Of a stretch of DNA of 64,000 bases, positions 47,629 to 57,298 are shown piece by piece. Position 1 is the stretch's first letter. Each line of letters starts with the position of its first letter. Origin of the DNA: Xanthomonas theicola (GTDB lineage Bacteria > Pseudomonadota > Gammaproteobacteria > Xanthomonadales > Xanthomonadaceae); the NCBI RefSeq assembly GCF_014236795.1, contig NZ_CP049017.1:2706001-2770000 (forward strand). Direction: 5' to 3'. The notes under the pieces are model-generated. The model was not told the origin of the DNA, did no database searches, and was given only the letters and a program-made list of their open reading frames with translations. The translations under genes and the position numbers were made by a program.

Positions 47629-48465
47629 TCACCCCTTCACGCTTCCCAGCAACAGGCCCTGGATGTAGTAGCGCTGCAGCGCCAGGAACAGCGCCAGCAC
47701 CGGGATCACCGTCACCACCGCGCCGGCCATCATCATCTCCACGTCCATGATGTGCTCGCGCGACAGCGCCGCCAGCGCCACCGGCAAGGTGTAGTGCTCC
47801 TGGTCGGTCAGCACGATCAGCGGCCACATGAAGTCGTTCCATGCGGCCATGAAGGTGAAGATGGTCAGCGTCACCAGCACCGGCTTGAGCATCGGCAGCA
47901 CGATCTGGAAGAAGATGCGCAGCTCGCCGGCGCCGTCGATCCGCGCCGCCTCCAGCAACTCGTCCGGGATCGAGCGCGCGTACTGCCGCACCAGGAAGAT
48001 GCCGAACACCGTCGCCAGCGCCGGCACCACCACCCCGCCGAAGTTGTTGACCAGGTGCAGCTGCTTCATCAGCAGGAACAGCGGCAGCATCGCCACCTGC
48101 GCCGGGATCACCAGCGCCGCCAGCAGGACCTGGAAGATCCGCTCCTTGCCGACGAAGCGCAGCTTGGCGAACGCATAGCCGGCCATGGTGTTGACCAGCA
48201 GCGAGCCGAGCGTGATCGCGCACGACACCAGCAGGCTGTTGGCGAAGTTGCGCGCCATGCCGGTGCGCGAGAACAGCTCGCCATAGTTGGCCAGGGTCGG
48301 GCCGGTCGGCAGCAGCGGCGGCGGGAAGCGGCTGGCCTGCCCGGCCGGCATGAACGACACCGACAGCATCCACAGCAACGGCGCCAGGCTGATCAGCGCC
48401 AGCAGCAGCAGCCCGCCGTTGACCAGCAGCGCGTTCCAGCGCGACGCGCCGATTTCGCGGCTCAT
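47629..48465 (-). CDS. Carbohydrate ABC transporter permease (MalG type)
   Basis: A 278-residue CUT1 inner permease with six membrane segments. The EAA loop ELLEAARIDGAGELRIFFQIVLPMLKP is the contact for the ATPase. ATG at 48465 overlaps the upstream permease stop as ATGA; longer frames upstream are read-through of that gene. Last gene of the glycosidase-SBP-permease-permease operon; the hairpin repeat array starts six bases beyond the stop. It would import oligosaccharides from the periplasm. Confidence 0.93.
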   Translation of the reverse strand: MSREIGASRWNALLVNGGLLLLALISLAPLLWMLSVSFMPAGQASRFPPPLLPTGPTLANYGELFSRTGMARNFANSLLVSCAITLGSLLVNTMAGYAFAKLRFVGKERIFQVLLAALVIPAQVAMLPLFLLMKQLHLVNNFGGVVVPALATVFGIFLVRQYARSIPDELLEAARIDGAGELRIFFQIVLPMLKPVLVTLTIFTFMAAWNDFMWPLIVLTDQEHYTLPVALAALSREHIMDVEMMMAGAVVTVIPVLALFLALQRYYIQGLLLGSVKG

Positions 48466-49343
48466 ACCAGGCCCTTCTTGCGGCCGAAGCGCAGCATCAC
48501 GGAGGTCACTCCCAGGATGATCAGGAACAGCAGGAACGCCACCGCCGAGGCGCGGCCGAGGTTCCACCACTTGAAGCCTTCCTCGAACATGAAGTACAGC
48601 ACGCTGACCGTGCTCTGCAACGGGTCGCCGCGGGTCATCACGTAGGGTTCGGCGAACAGCTGGAAGTAGCCGGACACGGTGATCACCCCGACCACCAGCA
48701 GCACCGGCCCCAGCATCGGCAGGGTGATGTGCAGCAGCTGCCGCCACTTCGACGCGCCGTCGATGCGCGCGGCCTCGTACAGATCCTGCGGGATGCCCTG
48801 CAGGCCGGCCAGGAAGATCACCATGTTGTAGCCGAAGTTCTTCCATACCGCGAACAGCATGATCGTCGGCATCGCCCAGTGCGGGTCGCCGAGCCAGTCG
48901 ATCGGGCCGATGCCCAGGTGGCTCAGGCCGTAGTTGACCAGGCCGTAGCGGGTGTGGAACAGATAGCGCCAGATCACCGCCACCGCCACCAGCGTGGTCA
49001 CCACCGGCGCGAACAGCGCGGTGCGGAACAGCGCCTCGAAGCGCGCCACCGGGGCGTTGAGCAGCAAGGCCGCGCCCAGCGAGGCGCCGATCGACAGCGG
49101 CACGCCGACGATGACGAAGTAGGTGGTGTTCCACAGCGACTTCCAGAACATCTGCGTCTGCAGCAGTTCGACGTAGTTGCCGAAGCCGACGAAGCGCAGG
49201 TGGTCGCTGTCGGCCAGCGCGTACAGGTCGAAGTCGGTGACGCTCAGCGCCAGCGCCGACAGCACCGGCAGGCCGAAGAACACGCCGATCACGATCAGCG
49301 CCGGGCCGGCGAACAGCCAGCCGACCAGGGAACCGCGCTTCAT
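48462..49343 (-). CDS. Sugar ABC transporter permease (MalF type)
   Basis: A 293-residue CUT1 permease with six membrane segments starting GWLFAGPALIVIGVFFGLPV. The EAA loop is DLYEAARIDGASKWRQLLHITLPMLGP. ATG at 49343 overlaps the solute-binding protein stop (ATGA), and its own stop overlaps the next permease. This tight coupling implies fixed stoichiometry. Partner of the MalG-type permease. Confidence 0.93.
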   Translation of the reverse strand: MKRGSLVGWLFAGPALIVIGVFFGLPVLSALALSVTDFDLYALADSDHLRFVGFGNYVELLQTQMFWKSLWNTTYFVIVGVPLSIGASLGAALLLNAPVARFEALFRTALFAPVVTTLVAVAVIWRYLFHTRYGLVNYGLSHLGIGPIDWLGDPHWAMPTIMLFAVWKNFGYNMVIFLAGLQGIPQDLYEAARIDGASKWRQLLHITLPMLGPVLLVVGVITVSGYFQLFAEPYVMTRGDPLQSTVSVLYFMFEEGFKWWNLGRASAVAFLLFLIILGVTSVMLRFGRKKGLV

Positions 49344-50653
49344 GGCGCCGTTCCCGCCGCCGCGGCAGGGCTGGCCTGCGGATGCTGCTGCCGGTAGATC
49401 CAGCGCCGTTTCTCCAGGATCTCGTCCACGCGCTTGTCCAGGTCCTGCACTGCCTGCTCCTGGCTCTCGCCGCCGCGCACCACGCGCTCGGTGACCAGCC
49501 GCATTTCCTGCACGATGCGCTCCCATTCCAGTACCTTCGGCGCCGGCTTGACCCGCTCCAGCTGGTCGCGGAACGCGTGCGCCAGCGGATCGTTGGCCAG
49601 CGACGGATACGCCCAGGTGCTGCGCCGCGGCGGCATGTCGCCGATCAGCGCATGGAAGCGCGCCTGGGTCTGCGGCCGCGACAGGAACTCGATCAGCTTC
49701 CACGCCGCGTCCTTCCGCTGCGACTTGCGGAAGATCACCAGGCTGGTGCCGCCGGCGATGCCGGCGCCCGGTCCGTCCGGGCCCGGCAGCGGCAGCGTGC
49801 CCCACTGCCCTTCCAGCGCCGCCGGCTGCAGCTTGCGGAACTCGCGGATGTTCCACGGGCCGGAGATGTAGAACGCGTAGAAGCCCTTGAAGAACTCGTC
49901 CCACACGTTGGAGATCTGGGTCTCGGACATCTTCGGCGCCCAGCCCTGCTGGAACATGTTGGCGTAGAAGGCCAGCGCCTTGCGGAAGCCGGGACTGCGG
50001 AAATTGCCGTAGTTGTTGTGGTCGCGCAGCAGCGGATCGTTGAACTGCAGGCCCAGCGACAGCTGCTGCTCGAACTCGTTGATCGGCATCAGGATCGCGT
50101 AGCGCTTGGGGCCGACGTGCTGCTTGACCGCAGCCATGGCCCGCTCCCACTCGGCCCAGGTCTGCGGCAGCGCGTCCACCCCGGCCTCGCGCAGCATGTC
50201 CTTGCGGTAGAACAGCAGGCGCGTGTCCACGTACCACGGCACCCCGTACAACTGGCCGTCGATGACGCTGGTGTCCCAGATGCCGGCGAAATAGTCCTTC
50301 GGATCGACCACCGTGGACCGGTCGACATAGGCTTGCAGCGGCTGCAGCGTGTCCAGCGCGGCGAACTCGGGAATCCAGGTGTTGCCGAGCTGGCAAACGT
50401 CCGGCAGCCCGTCGGCGGCGAACGCGGTCAGCAGCTTCTCGTGCGCGGCGGTCCACGGGATGTTCTGGATGTCCACGTGGATGCCGGGATGCTCCTTCTC
50501 GAACTGCGGGATCAGCTCGGCCACGACTTCGGCCTCGCGCCCCATCGCCCAGAACCGCACCACCTGGCCCTGCGGCGCGCGCGCGCAGCCGCCCAGCGCC
50601 GCCGCCAGCGCAGCCAACGACAGCCAGCGACCGGTCGCGCGCAGTACACTCAT
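49340..50653 (-). CDS. Extracellular sugar-binding lipoprotein of ABC transporter
   Basis: A 437-residue family 1 solute-binding protein: a lipoprotein signal with lipobox ALGGC at about residue 23, VRFWAMGREAEVVAELIPQFEKEHPGI (typical N-lobe start) and GIAGGTSLVIFRKSQRKDAAWKLIEFL (C-lobe signature). As a lipoprotein it would be tethered in the periplasm and deliver oligosaccharide to the MalF/MalG pair. The C-terminal end has an Ala/Gln-rich tail. ATG at 50653 overlaps the glycosidase stop. Confidence 0.93.
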   Translation of the reverse strand: MSVLRATGRWLSLAALAAALGGCARAPQGQVVRFWAMGREAEVVAELIPQFEKEHPGIHVDIQNIPWTAAHEKLLTAFAADGLPDVCQLGNTWIPEFAALDTLQPLQAYVDRSTVVDPKDYFAGIWDTSVIDGQLYGVPWYVDTRLLFYRKDMLREAGVDALPQTWAEWERAMAAVKQHVGPKRYAILMPINEFEQQLSLGLQFNDPLLRDHNNYGNFRSPGFRKALAFYANMFQQGWAPKMSETQISNVWDEFFKGFYAFYISGPWNIREFRKLQPAALEGQWGTLPLPGPDGPGAGIAGGTSLVIFRKSQRKDAAWKLIEFLSRPQTQARFHALIGDMPPRRSTWAYPSLANDPLAHAFRDQLERVKPAPKVLEWERIVQEMRLVTERVVRGGESQEQAVQDLDKRVDEILEKRRWIYRQQHPQASPAAAAGTAP

Positions 50654-52275
50654 TCGGGCTGCTTCTGCGGCTGGTTGCGCTGTGCGGGATTCTGCTGCGC
50701 TTCGGTGGCGGCGCGCGACTCGGCGATGCCCAGCGCACGCGCGGCCGCGGCCTGCTCGTCCTTCTTCGGCAGCGGTTGCCGCTCGCCTTCCGGGGTCAGC
50801 CAACCGCCGTTGAAACCGGCGCGCTCCAGGCCGGTGCGCAGGTACTTGTTCTTCTTCATCACATTCCAGACGAACTCGTTGCGGTAGTTGGCGATCATGG
50901 TGACGATCGCGCCCTGGTCGATGCCGATGTAGTCGCCCGCCACCCAGCCGCGGTTCGGGATCATGCGACCGGTCTTGAGCGGGATATCGTAGTTGAAGCT
51001 GGGATTGAACGAATCCAGGAAACCGTAGCTGGAATAGATGTAGTCGCCGAAGCGCTTGTGCATCTCCTGGGTCGCCGGGATCACCACCTCGGGCGCGAAC
51101 ACGATCGAGGACACCGCCGCGGTGGGTGCGATGGTGCCGTCGTCGAAGTGCTCGAACAGGCCGGCGCCGCGGGTGCGGTAGTGGAAGAACTGGCGCTGTT
51201 CGCCGCGGTACTCCTGGGTGGTGTTCTGCGGGCCGTCGCTGGCGGTCAGGCCCCAGACGTTCTCGCCGTATTCCTTCCACTTCATCGGGTTGTCGATGGC
51301 GTAGTCGCGCTGGGCGAGCGTGGCGCGGCGGCTGTTGAGGAAGTAGTCGATGCCGTGTTCGCGCATGTACTGGTCCTGGATGTCGCGGAAGTCGATCCAG
51401 ACATGGTTGTACTGGTGCGCGAACAGCGGGCCGAAGGACAGGTATTCCTGGCCCTGGAACACGCCCCAGTCCTTGTTATAGGTGCGCGTCCATTCCAGCC
51501 ACGCGTCGGGCTGCACCGGATGGGTTGGCGAGCCCAGCGCGAGGATGTAGACCATCATGCCTTCGTTGTAGCCCATCCAGTCGTACTGGATGAAGCCGCG
51601 CTCGGGGTACCAGCCCATCGAGATCAACGGCTTGCGCTGCTGCATCCACTTCCAGTCCACGCGGCGGTACAGCGTGTCGGCGATCTGGCGGATCTCCTGC
51701 TCGTCGGCGCTGGCGCCGTCGTAGTAGGACTGGGCGAACAGCACGCCCATCATCAACAGCGCGGTATCCACGCTCGACAGTTCCACCCACTGGTCGTAGC
51801 GCAACCCTTTCTGCATGTCCAGGAAGTGGTAGTAGAAGCCCTTGTAGCCAGCGCGACCGGTGCGCTGCGGACCGACCGGCGCATCGCGCAGGAAGCGCAG
51901 CGTGGTCAGGGTGCGTTGCACCGCCTGCTCGCGGTCGATCCAGCCGTTCTCGTAGCCGATCGGATAGGCGGTGAGCGCGAAGCCGATGGAGGCGATGCTG
52001 GCGAACGGGCGCGACGGGTAGCGGTCCACCGCCATGCCGTTCTGCTCGTTGGTGGTGTCCCAGAAGAATTGGAAGGTGCGCCGCTCGATGTCGTCGAACA
52101 GCGGCGGCAACGCGGGTTTGAGCAATTTGGGGGGCAGTTCGGCTTCTATCAGAATCACTTTGACCGGCTTCTTGTCCGCGACGGCCGGCTCCTCGGTTTT
52201 CTTGCAGGATGCCAGCAATGCCGCCGTCGCCAGCAGCAGGACCAATGGTGAGCGTGCGACGCTGCCCAGTTTCAT
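50650..52275 (-). CDS. PF10091 glycoamylase-like / GH144-type glycosidase, lipoprotein
   Basis: A 541-residue protein with a lipoprotein signal (lipobox LLASC, Cys24). The (alpha/alpha)6 catalytic domain (about 60-500) has FQFFWDTTNEQNGMAVDRYP, FALTAYPIGYENGWI, VELSSVDTALLMMGVLFAQ, YDWMGYNEGMMVYILALGSP and GLTASDGPQ. These are landmarks of the PF10091 glycoamylase-like family, which includes GH144 endo-beta-1,2-glucanases and parts of cyclic beta-1,2-glucan synthases. Cleavage of a beta-glucan in the periplasm or at the surface is the likely role; the linkage is inferred from family only. The C-terminal 40 residues are Q/A/P-rich. It leads the ABC operon, with a LacI-type operator 17 bases upstream. 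Confidence 0.75.
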   Translation of the reverse strand: MKLGSVARSPLVLLLATAALLASCKKTEEPAVADKKPVKVILIEAELPPKLLKPALPPLFDDIERRTFQFFWDTTNEQNGMAVDRYPSRPFASIASIGFALTAYPIGYENGWIDREQAVQRTLTTLRFLRDAPVGPQRTGRAGYKGFYYHFLDMQKGLRYDQWVELSSVDTALLMMGVLFAQSYYDGASADEQEIRQIADTLYRRVDWKWMQQRKPLISMGWYPERGFIQYDWMGYNEGMMVYILALGSPTHPVQPDAWLEWTRTYNKDWGVFQGQEYLSFGPLFAHQYNHVWIDFRDIQDQYMREHGIDYFLNSRRATLAQRDYAIDNPMKWKEYGENVWGLTASDGPQNTTQEYRGEQRQFFHYRTRGAGLFEHFDDGTIAPTAAVSSIVFAPEVVIPATQEMHKRFGDYIYSSYGFLDSFNPSFNYDIPLKTGRMIPNRGWVAGDYIGIDQGAIVTMIANYRNEFVWNVMKKNKYLRTGLERAGFNGGWLTPEGERQPLPKKDEQAAAARALGIAESRAATEAQQNPAQRNQPQKQPE

Positions 52276-52291
52276 GCGTTCGACACCCCTT

Positions 52292-52305
52292 TGAAATCGC
52301 TTACA
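52292..52305. promoter_or_regulatory. LacI-family operator 2
   Basis: TGAAATCGCTTACA matches TGWAANCGNTNWCA at every defined position. It ends 30 bases and begins 17 bases before the glycosidase ATG, where bound repressor would block transcription or clearance. A weaker half-like copy (GTAATCGCTTACC, 12 of 14) lies at the receptor stop codon near 52375. Confidence 0.7.
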
Positions 52306-52342
52306 TGCACGGTGAAAACTGTCCCATCCCGGAATCTGCGGC

Positions 52343-52370
52343 GGCCGCCCCGGAAGATTCCGGGGCGGCC
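52343..52370. terminator. Strong GC hairpin after the TonB receptor gene
   Basis: GGCCGCCCCGGAA (52343-52355) is perfectly complementary to TTCCGGGGCGGCC (52358-52370). It lies 14 bases beyond the receptor stop. There is no T-run, so it may slow or partially end transcription, or protect the receptor mRNA, before the glycosidase operon. Confidence 0.6.
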
Positions 52371-52383
52371 GTGACGTAATCGC

Positions 52384-55350
52384 TTACCAATTCAGCCCGA
52401 ACGACAGGCGGAAAGTGCGCATCTGACCATAGATCTTGTAGTCGGTCGTGCCATACGCGGTGTCCAGGTCGGTCGCGGTACCGGTATTGGCGCCATAGGA
52501 GTTGTAGTTGACCCAGTTGAACACATTCAGCACATCGGCGCGGACATTGAACTTGACGTTGCTGCCGGTGTCCCACTGCTTGTTCAAGGTCAGGCTCAGG
52601 TCCTTGTAGCCGATGCTGCGGTCCGGGGTGAACTGGGCGATGTAGCATTGGGTATTGCCGGCCAGGCAGTTGGTGCCGTAGAACGGCGTCGGCGTGGACA
52701 GGGTCAGCTTGCCGGACAGGGTGATGTCCCACGGCAGGTCGTAGATCGCGGTGGCGACCAGGCGGTGCTTGGGCACGCCTGCGGCCTGGTGCCAGCCGTA
52801 GCCGCCGATGCTCGGATAGTCGAGCGAGTAGTGCTCGCCGAACTGACGGTTCTCCTTGGCGTTGCTGTAGGTATAGGCCACGGTCGCGCCCCAGCCGGAC
52901 TTGGCCGTGTACGGCTTGTCGATCTTCAGCCCCAGCGAGTCGTTGCGCGTCTCCAGCGCGTTGGTGCCCAGCAGCACGCTGCCGAAGCCGTCGGGGCCCT
53001 CGCCGAACGGCGCGCCGTAGATGGTGCCGGGCACGAAGAACGAGCCGTCCTCGCGGCGGTTGCCGAGCAGGAACGCGAAGCCGTCGTGGCTGGCGATGTG
53101 CGATAGCGTGACCTCGGTGTTCCACTGCTCGCCCCACAGGTCCACCGCATTGCGCATGCCCAGGCTGAACTGGTCCGAGTACGGGGTCTTGATGTCGTTG
53201 TCGATCAGGTAGATCTCGCGCCCGCTGCCGGCGCCGGCGCCGGCCACCAGCGCCTGCAGCGTGGCCGGATCCAGGTACGACGGATCCCAGGCCAGGCACG
53301 GCTGGCCGCGGCACGGATTGGCCGCCGACTGGAAGTAATAGGCGTAGGAACGGAAGCTGCCGTTGAGCTGCTCCAGCGACAGGTAGTCGAAGAGGTTGCG
53401 GTCGTAGGCACGGCCGGCGCCGCCGAAGATCACGTAGCGCTGGTCGCCGGCCAGGTCGTAGGAAAAGCCCAGGCGCGGCTGCCAGGCGTCCTTGAACGCC
53501 TTGCGGTTGTTGCCGGTGCCGATGTAATGGCGGATGTTGTAGTTGGCGTTGTCGAGGTTGCTCCAGCTCAACAGCGCCGCGGCGACGTCGGCCGGGGTCT
53601 GGAAGTCCAGGAACGACGGGGTCTTCTCGTAGTCCCAGCGCACGCCCAGGTTGAGGGTCAGGTGTTGGTCGACCTCCCAGTCGTCCTGCACGTAGATGCC
53701 GTACTGCCTGTTCTTGGAGATCGCGTTGCCGCCGCTGGTGCCGGCGACCGCATCGCCGAACTGCACCTGGTACGGGATCTGGGTGCTGGTCAGGATGTTG
53801 TAGTAGAACTGCGGGTTGTATGGAATCTGCTGCAGCGTGTTGAGTTCCACGTCCTTGTACTTGACCCCCATCTTCAGCGTGTGCGTGCCGTGCCACTGCA
53901 GGTCCTGGATGGTCAGGTCGTCCTGCAGGCCCCAGCCCTTCTGGCCCTTGCGCTGGTAGTTGGAGCCGGCGCCGACGCTGAGGATGGTGTCCGGATTGCC
54001 GTCGGCCGGGTAGTACATCAGGTTGTAGCCGAGCCCGTCGTTGACCGCCTGCGGATTGACGAACGCGTTCTCGTAGGTCAGGTGCGCATCGTTGATGATG
54101 CGGCCGTAGGTGAACTGGTAGCGCAGGTCGGCGCGCTTGTCTTCCTGGTAGGCATCGGTCGCATGCGCGGCGGCGTTGCTGCCGTCGATGCCGTCGACCG
54201 AGGTCTCCTCGCGGTACTTGCCGCTGAGCTCGAAGTAGTGGTTCTCGCCGATGGCCCAGTCGAGCTTGCCGAAGTACAGGTCTTCCTTGAACGGCTGCGG
54301 ATAGGTGCCGATCTGCGCCTGCAGGTCCGCCGGCAGTTCGGCGACGCGGTCGCGGTAGATCGAACCGGCCTGGACCACGCCCGGGGTCACGTACTGCTTG
54401 GCCTCGTAGGCGACGAAGAAGTGCGCGATGTCCTTGAGGATCGGGCCGCTGAAGGTGGCGCCGTACTGCTCCTCCTTGAACGCGTCGCGCTTGCCGTTGC
54501 GCTCTTCCAGCGGGCTGGGCTTGCGCCACTTGTCGTTGGTGTAGTCCCAGAAGAAGCTGCCCTCGAACTGGTTGCCGCCCGAGCGCGTGGCCGCGACCAC
54601 CGCGGCGCTGCTGAGCTGGTCGAACTCGGCCTTGTAGTTGGAGGTGATGACCTTGTACTCGCCGATCGCCGACTGCGGGAACGGGTTGCCGCGGCTGGAG
54701 TCCTGACCGCTGACGCCGCCGGTGAGCACGTAGTTCTTCTGGCTGACGCCGTCGATGAACACATTGGTGCCGTTGGCCGAAGTGGCGCCGGAACGCATCT
54801 TGGTGTTGCCCTGCCCGTCGCGGCTGAACTGCACGCCCGGCACGGTGTCGGCCAGCTCCAGGAAGTTGCGGGTCGCGCGCGGCAGCGTCTCGATCAGCTT
54901 GTTGGAGATGTAGGTGGCATTCTCCGAGGTGCGGGTCTCCACCAGCGCCGGGGCGGTGACGTTGACCGCGCCGAGGGTGATGGCGTCACCGGTGGCCGCT
55001 GCGCCGCCCACGCTCAGATTCAGCGTCGCCACCTGGCCGACCTGCACGGTGACGTTCTGCGTGGCGGTCTGGCCGTTGGCGGTGACATCGATGCGGTACG
55101 CACCCGGCGGCAGCCCGCCGACGAAGTACACGCCGTTGCTGGCCTGCACGCTGCGGGTCAGACCGGTGGACAGGTTGGTGGCGGTGACCTGCGCTTCGGC
55201 GGCCGGCGCCGAAGCGGCCATGACCTGGCCGCGGATGGTGGCGCCGGTACTCTGCGCGAACGCCGGTGCGGCGCCCAGCAGCAGGCAACTGGCCAGGGCG
55301 CAGTTCAACAGCTTGCGTGCGGGCTGTGCGGAACGTGGCGCGTGGTTCAT
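52384..55350 (-). CDS. Oar-like TonB-dependent receptor with carboxypeptidase-regulatory N-domain
   Basis: A 988-residue outer-membrane protein: signal peptide (LASCLLLGAAPAFAQ), then a CarboxypepD_reg-like beta-sandwich (about 38-115, TIRGQVMAASAPAAEAQVTATN). The plug (about 140-260, LPRATRNFLELADTVPGVQF, GTNVFIDGVSQKNYVL) and a 22-strand-type barrel ending RTFRLSFGLNW, with the C-terminal aromatic, follow. Oar-type receptors in xanthomonads often import plant or microbial glycans. It is upstream of the glycosidase/ABC operon and downstream of lacI on the same strand. Stop TAA. Confidence 0.9.
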   Translation of the reverse strand: MNHAPRSAQPARKLLNCALASCLLLGAAPAFAQSTGATIRGQVMAASAPAAEAQVTATNLSTGLTRSVQASNGVYFVGGLPPGAYRIDVTANGQTATQNVTVQVGQVATLNLSVGGAAATGDAITLGAVNVTAPALVETRTSENATYISNKLIETLPRATRNFLELADTVPGVQFSRDGQGNTKMRSGATSANGTNVFIDGVSQKNYVLTGGVSGQDSSRGNPFPQSAIGEYKVITSNYKAEFDQLSSAAVVAATRSGGNQFEGSFFWDYTNDKWRKPSPLEERNGKRDAFKEEQYGATFSGPILKDIAHFFVAYEAKQYVTPGVVQAGSIYRDRVAELPADLQAQIGTYPQPFKEDLYFGKLDWAIGENHYFELSGKYREETSVDGIDGSNAAAHATDAYQEDKRADLRYQFTYGRIINDAHLTYENAFVNPQAVNDGLGYNLMYYPADGNPDTILSVGAGSNYQRKGQKGWGLQDDLTIQDLQWHGTHTLKMGVKYKDVELNTLQQIPYNPQFYYNILTSTQIPYQVQFGDAVAGTSGGNAISKNRQYGIYVQDDWEVDQHLTLNLGVRWDYEKTPSFLDFQTPADVAAALLSWSNLDNANYNIRHYIGTGNNRKAFKDAWQPRLGFSYDLAGDQRYVIFGGAGRAYDRNLFDYLSLEQLNGSFRSYAYYFQSAANPCRGQPCLAWDPSYLDPATLQALVAGAGAGSGREIYLIDNDIKTPYSDQFSLGMRNAVDLWGEQWNTEVTLSHIASHDGFAFLLGNRREDGSFFVPGTIYGAPFGEGPDGFGSVLLGTNALETRNDSLGLKIDKPYTAKSGWGATVAYTYSNAKENRQFGEHYSLDYPSIGGYGWHQAAGVPKHRLVATAIYDLPWDITLSGKLTLSTPTPFYGTNCLAGNTQCYIAQFTPDRSIGYKDLSLTLNKQWDTGSNVKFNVRADVLNVFNWVNYNSYGANTGTATDLDTAYGTTDYKIYGQMRTFRLSFGLNW

Positions 55351-55457
55351 GCGGTGCTTCCCTCCAGGAATGGTGTTGCCAGTTATTTATTGGTGGTGCG
55401 TGGGGCTGCGATGCAAACAAGCGGAGCAAGACAACGGCGACGCGGACATCCGTGCCG

Positions 55458-56471
55458 CTAGGAACCGGGCATGCTGGAATCGCGCACGACCAGCTCCGGA
55501 ATCAGGGTCTGCCGCTGCAGGCTGTCGGCGCCAGGGCGGTCGACCGACTGCAGCAGGCGGTTCATCGCCTGCTCACCGAGCCCGGCGATGCTGACCCGCA
55601 TCGTGGTGAGGGATGGGTGAACGAAACGCGCCAGCGGGATGTCGTCGAAACCGGCGAGGGCGACGTCGCCGGGCACGCGCACGCCGGCCTGGGCGAAGGC
55701 GTACAGGCAGCCGAGCGCGGTCATGTCGTTGGCGGCGAACACCGCGTCCGGCAGCGTGCCGGCCCGCAGCATCGCCTGCCCCGCACGGTGGCCCGAGGCT
55801 TCGTCGAACTGGCCCGGGAACTCCCGGCCCTCGGCCGCGCCGGGATGGCGGGCGATGGCGTCGCGGAACCCGCGCAGGCGTTCGCGCGCATCGAAGTTCA
55901 GTTCCGGACCGCCGACAAAGGCGATGCGGCGATGGCCCATCGCCAGCAGATGCTCGGTCATCGCCACCGCGCCGGCATGGTCGTCGATGCTCAGCACCGG
56001 ATACTCGGCGCCGGGCAGATGGGTATTGATCAGCACCGTCGGCAGCGCCTGCGGCAGGTTGTCGGTGAGGAAACCGGGACGCTCGGCATACGGCGACAGC
56101 ACCAGCAGGCCATCCACGCGCCCGCGCATCGCGCGCAGCGCGCGGCCCTGCTCTTCCGGATCGCCGTGGTAGCTGGATACCAGCAGGTGCTGGCGGCGCG
56201 CGCGCGCGGCGCCGTCGATGCCGCGGATCAGCTCGGAGAAGAACTCGCCGTACAGGTCCGGCAGCACCACGCCCACGGTCTGGGTGCGGCGGCTGCTGAG
56301 GCTGCGCGCGGCCGCGTGCGGGCTGTAGCGCAGACGCTCGGCCACCTCGAGCACCAGTTTGCGCACCGGCTCGGCGACGTTCTCGTGCCCATTGAGCGCA
56401 CGCGACACCGTGGCCACGGACACCCGGGCCTCGCGTGCGACATCTTTGATGGTGATCGCGCTCTTGGCCAT
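55458..56471 (-). CDS. LacI-family transcriptional regulator
   Basis: A 337-residue repressor: the N-terminal HTH ITIKDVAREARVSVATVSRALNG and hinge LRYSPHAAARSLSSRRTQTVG, then a periplasmic-binding-like sugar domain (VVLPDLYGEFFSELIRGIDG, DDHAGAVAMTEHLLAMGHRRIAFVGG). It should sense a sugar from the imported glycan and control the locus. A consensus operator is 45 bases upstream of its own ATG, which suggests autoregulation; the same motif is before the glycosidase operon and between the ABC ATPase and zwf. Stop TAG. Confidence 0.94.
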   Translation of the reverse strand: MAKSAITIKDVAREARVSVATVSRALNGHENVAEPVRKLVLEVAERLRYSPHAAARSLSSRRTQTVGVVLPDLYGEFFSELIRGIDGAARARRQHLLVSSYHGDPEEQGRALRAMRGRVDGLLVLSPYAERPGFLTDNLPQALPTVLINTHLPGAEYPVLSIDDHAGAVAMTEHLLAMGHRRIAFVGGPELNFDARERLRGFRDAIARHPGAAEGREFPGQFDEASGHRAGQAMLRAGTLPDAVFAANDMTALGCLYAFAQAGVRVPGDVALAGFDDIPLARFVHPSLTTMRVSIAGLGEQAMNRLLQSVDRPGADSLQRQTLIPELVVRDSSMPGS

Positions 56472-56515
56472 CGCGCCGCCCTCCGCGGCCGAGACATCGA
56501 GAAACTGGCGCGGAC

Positions 56516-56529
56516 TGTAATCGTTCTCA
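56516..56529. promoter_or_regulatory. LacI-family operator 3 (autoregulatory)
   Basis: TGTAATCGTTCTCA matches TGWAANCGNTNWCA at every defined position. It is upstream of lacI, next to an AT-rich stretch (56545-56580) that could serve as its promoter. Confidence 0.7.
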
Positions 56530-56717
56530 GGACGAGGCAGAAGCCCTTTGTTATTTTTTCAATAAAATTATTACGATTCAACCACTTGCATGGACGCGAA
56601 ATCGCCAGAATCATGATGCGCCGCAGCATGATCGATGCCTGCATTCCGCGTTCCTGGCATGCGCCACGGCGCCGCGGCGGGCGGACCGGCGGCTGACGCG
56701 GCGCAGGCCGGCGCGCG

Positions 56718-57002
56718 TCAGCCGCCGTCGCGCGGCGCTTGGGCGTGGATCGACAGCGCATGGATGTCGGTCTGCATCATCGCGCCCAGCGCCGCGTACA
56801 CCGCGCGGTGCCGGGCCAGCGGCGCCAGGCTGGCGAAGGCAGCGCTGACGATGCGCACATTGAAGTGGCCGCGGCCGTCGCGGGCGCCGGCGTGCCCGGC
56901 ATGGCGGTGGCTGTCGTCCTCGACCTCCAGCGCCTGCGGGGCGAACGCGGTCTGCAGCACGGCGCGGATCCGCTCCACCCGGTTCGCCGCGACCCGGTTC
57001 AT
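56718..57002 (-). CDS. bolA: BolA family protein
   Basis: A 94-residue protein: [31 protein letters not shown] (the BolA N-terminal helix and DxSHxHxGH motif), then [11 protein letters not shown] and [23 protein letters not shown]. BolA proteins partner monothiol glutaredoxins in Fe-S handling and affect cell shape and stress responses. ATG at 57002 overlaps the YciI stop as ATGA, so the two are coupled. Confidence 0.92.
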   Translation of the reverse strand: MNRVAANRVERIRAVLQTAFAPQALEVEDDSHRHAGHAGARDGRGHFNVRIVSAAFASLAPLARHRAVYAALGAMMQTDIHALSIHAQAPRDGG

Positions 57003-57298
57003 GGCAAGGTCTTCCGGAACGGCCGCACCTCGACCCGCGCATAGACCCCGGCGGCCACGTATGGATCGGCCTCGGCCCAGGCCCGGGCCTGCGCCAGCGA
57101 GTCGAACTCGGCGACCACCAGGCTGCCGCTGAAGCCCGCAGGACCCGGATCCTCGGCGTCGATCGCCGGGCACGGACCGGCCAGCAGCAGGCGTCCGGCT
57201 TCCTGCAGCGCCACCAGCCGCGCCAGGTGCGGCGGCCGCGCCGCCAGTCGCCGCGGCAGCGCATCGGCGCCGTCGTATCCCTCGATCACGTACCACAT
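56999..57298 (-). CDS. yciI: YciI family protein
   Basis: A 99-residue ferredoxin-like-fold protein: [37 protein letters not shown] and [30 protein letters not shown]. YciI proteins have a conserved His/Asp pair (here RPPHLARL and ADPY) and no firm reaction. The longer frame to 57364 has no support; MWYVIEG is the family start. yciI-bolA is a common pairing in gammaproteobacteria. Confidence 0.9.
   Translation of the reverse strand: MWYVIEGYDGADALPRRLAARPPHLARLVALQEAGRLLLAGPCPAIDAEDPGPAGFSGSLVVAEFDSLAQARAWAEADPYVAAGVYARVEVRPFRKTLP

Noticed and set aside
52375..52388. A fourth LacI operator at the receptor stop codon
   Set aside because: GTAATCGCTTACC matches only 12 of 14 positions and overlaps coding sequence; kept only as a note.
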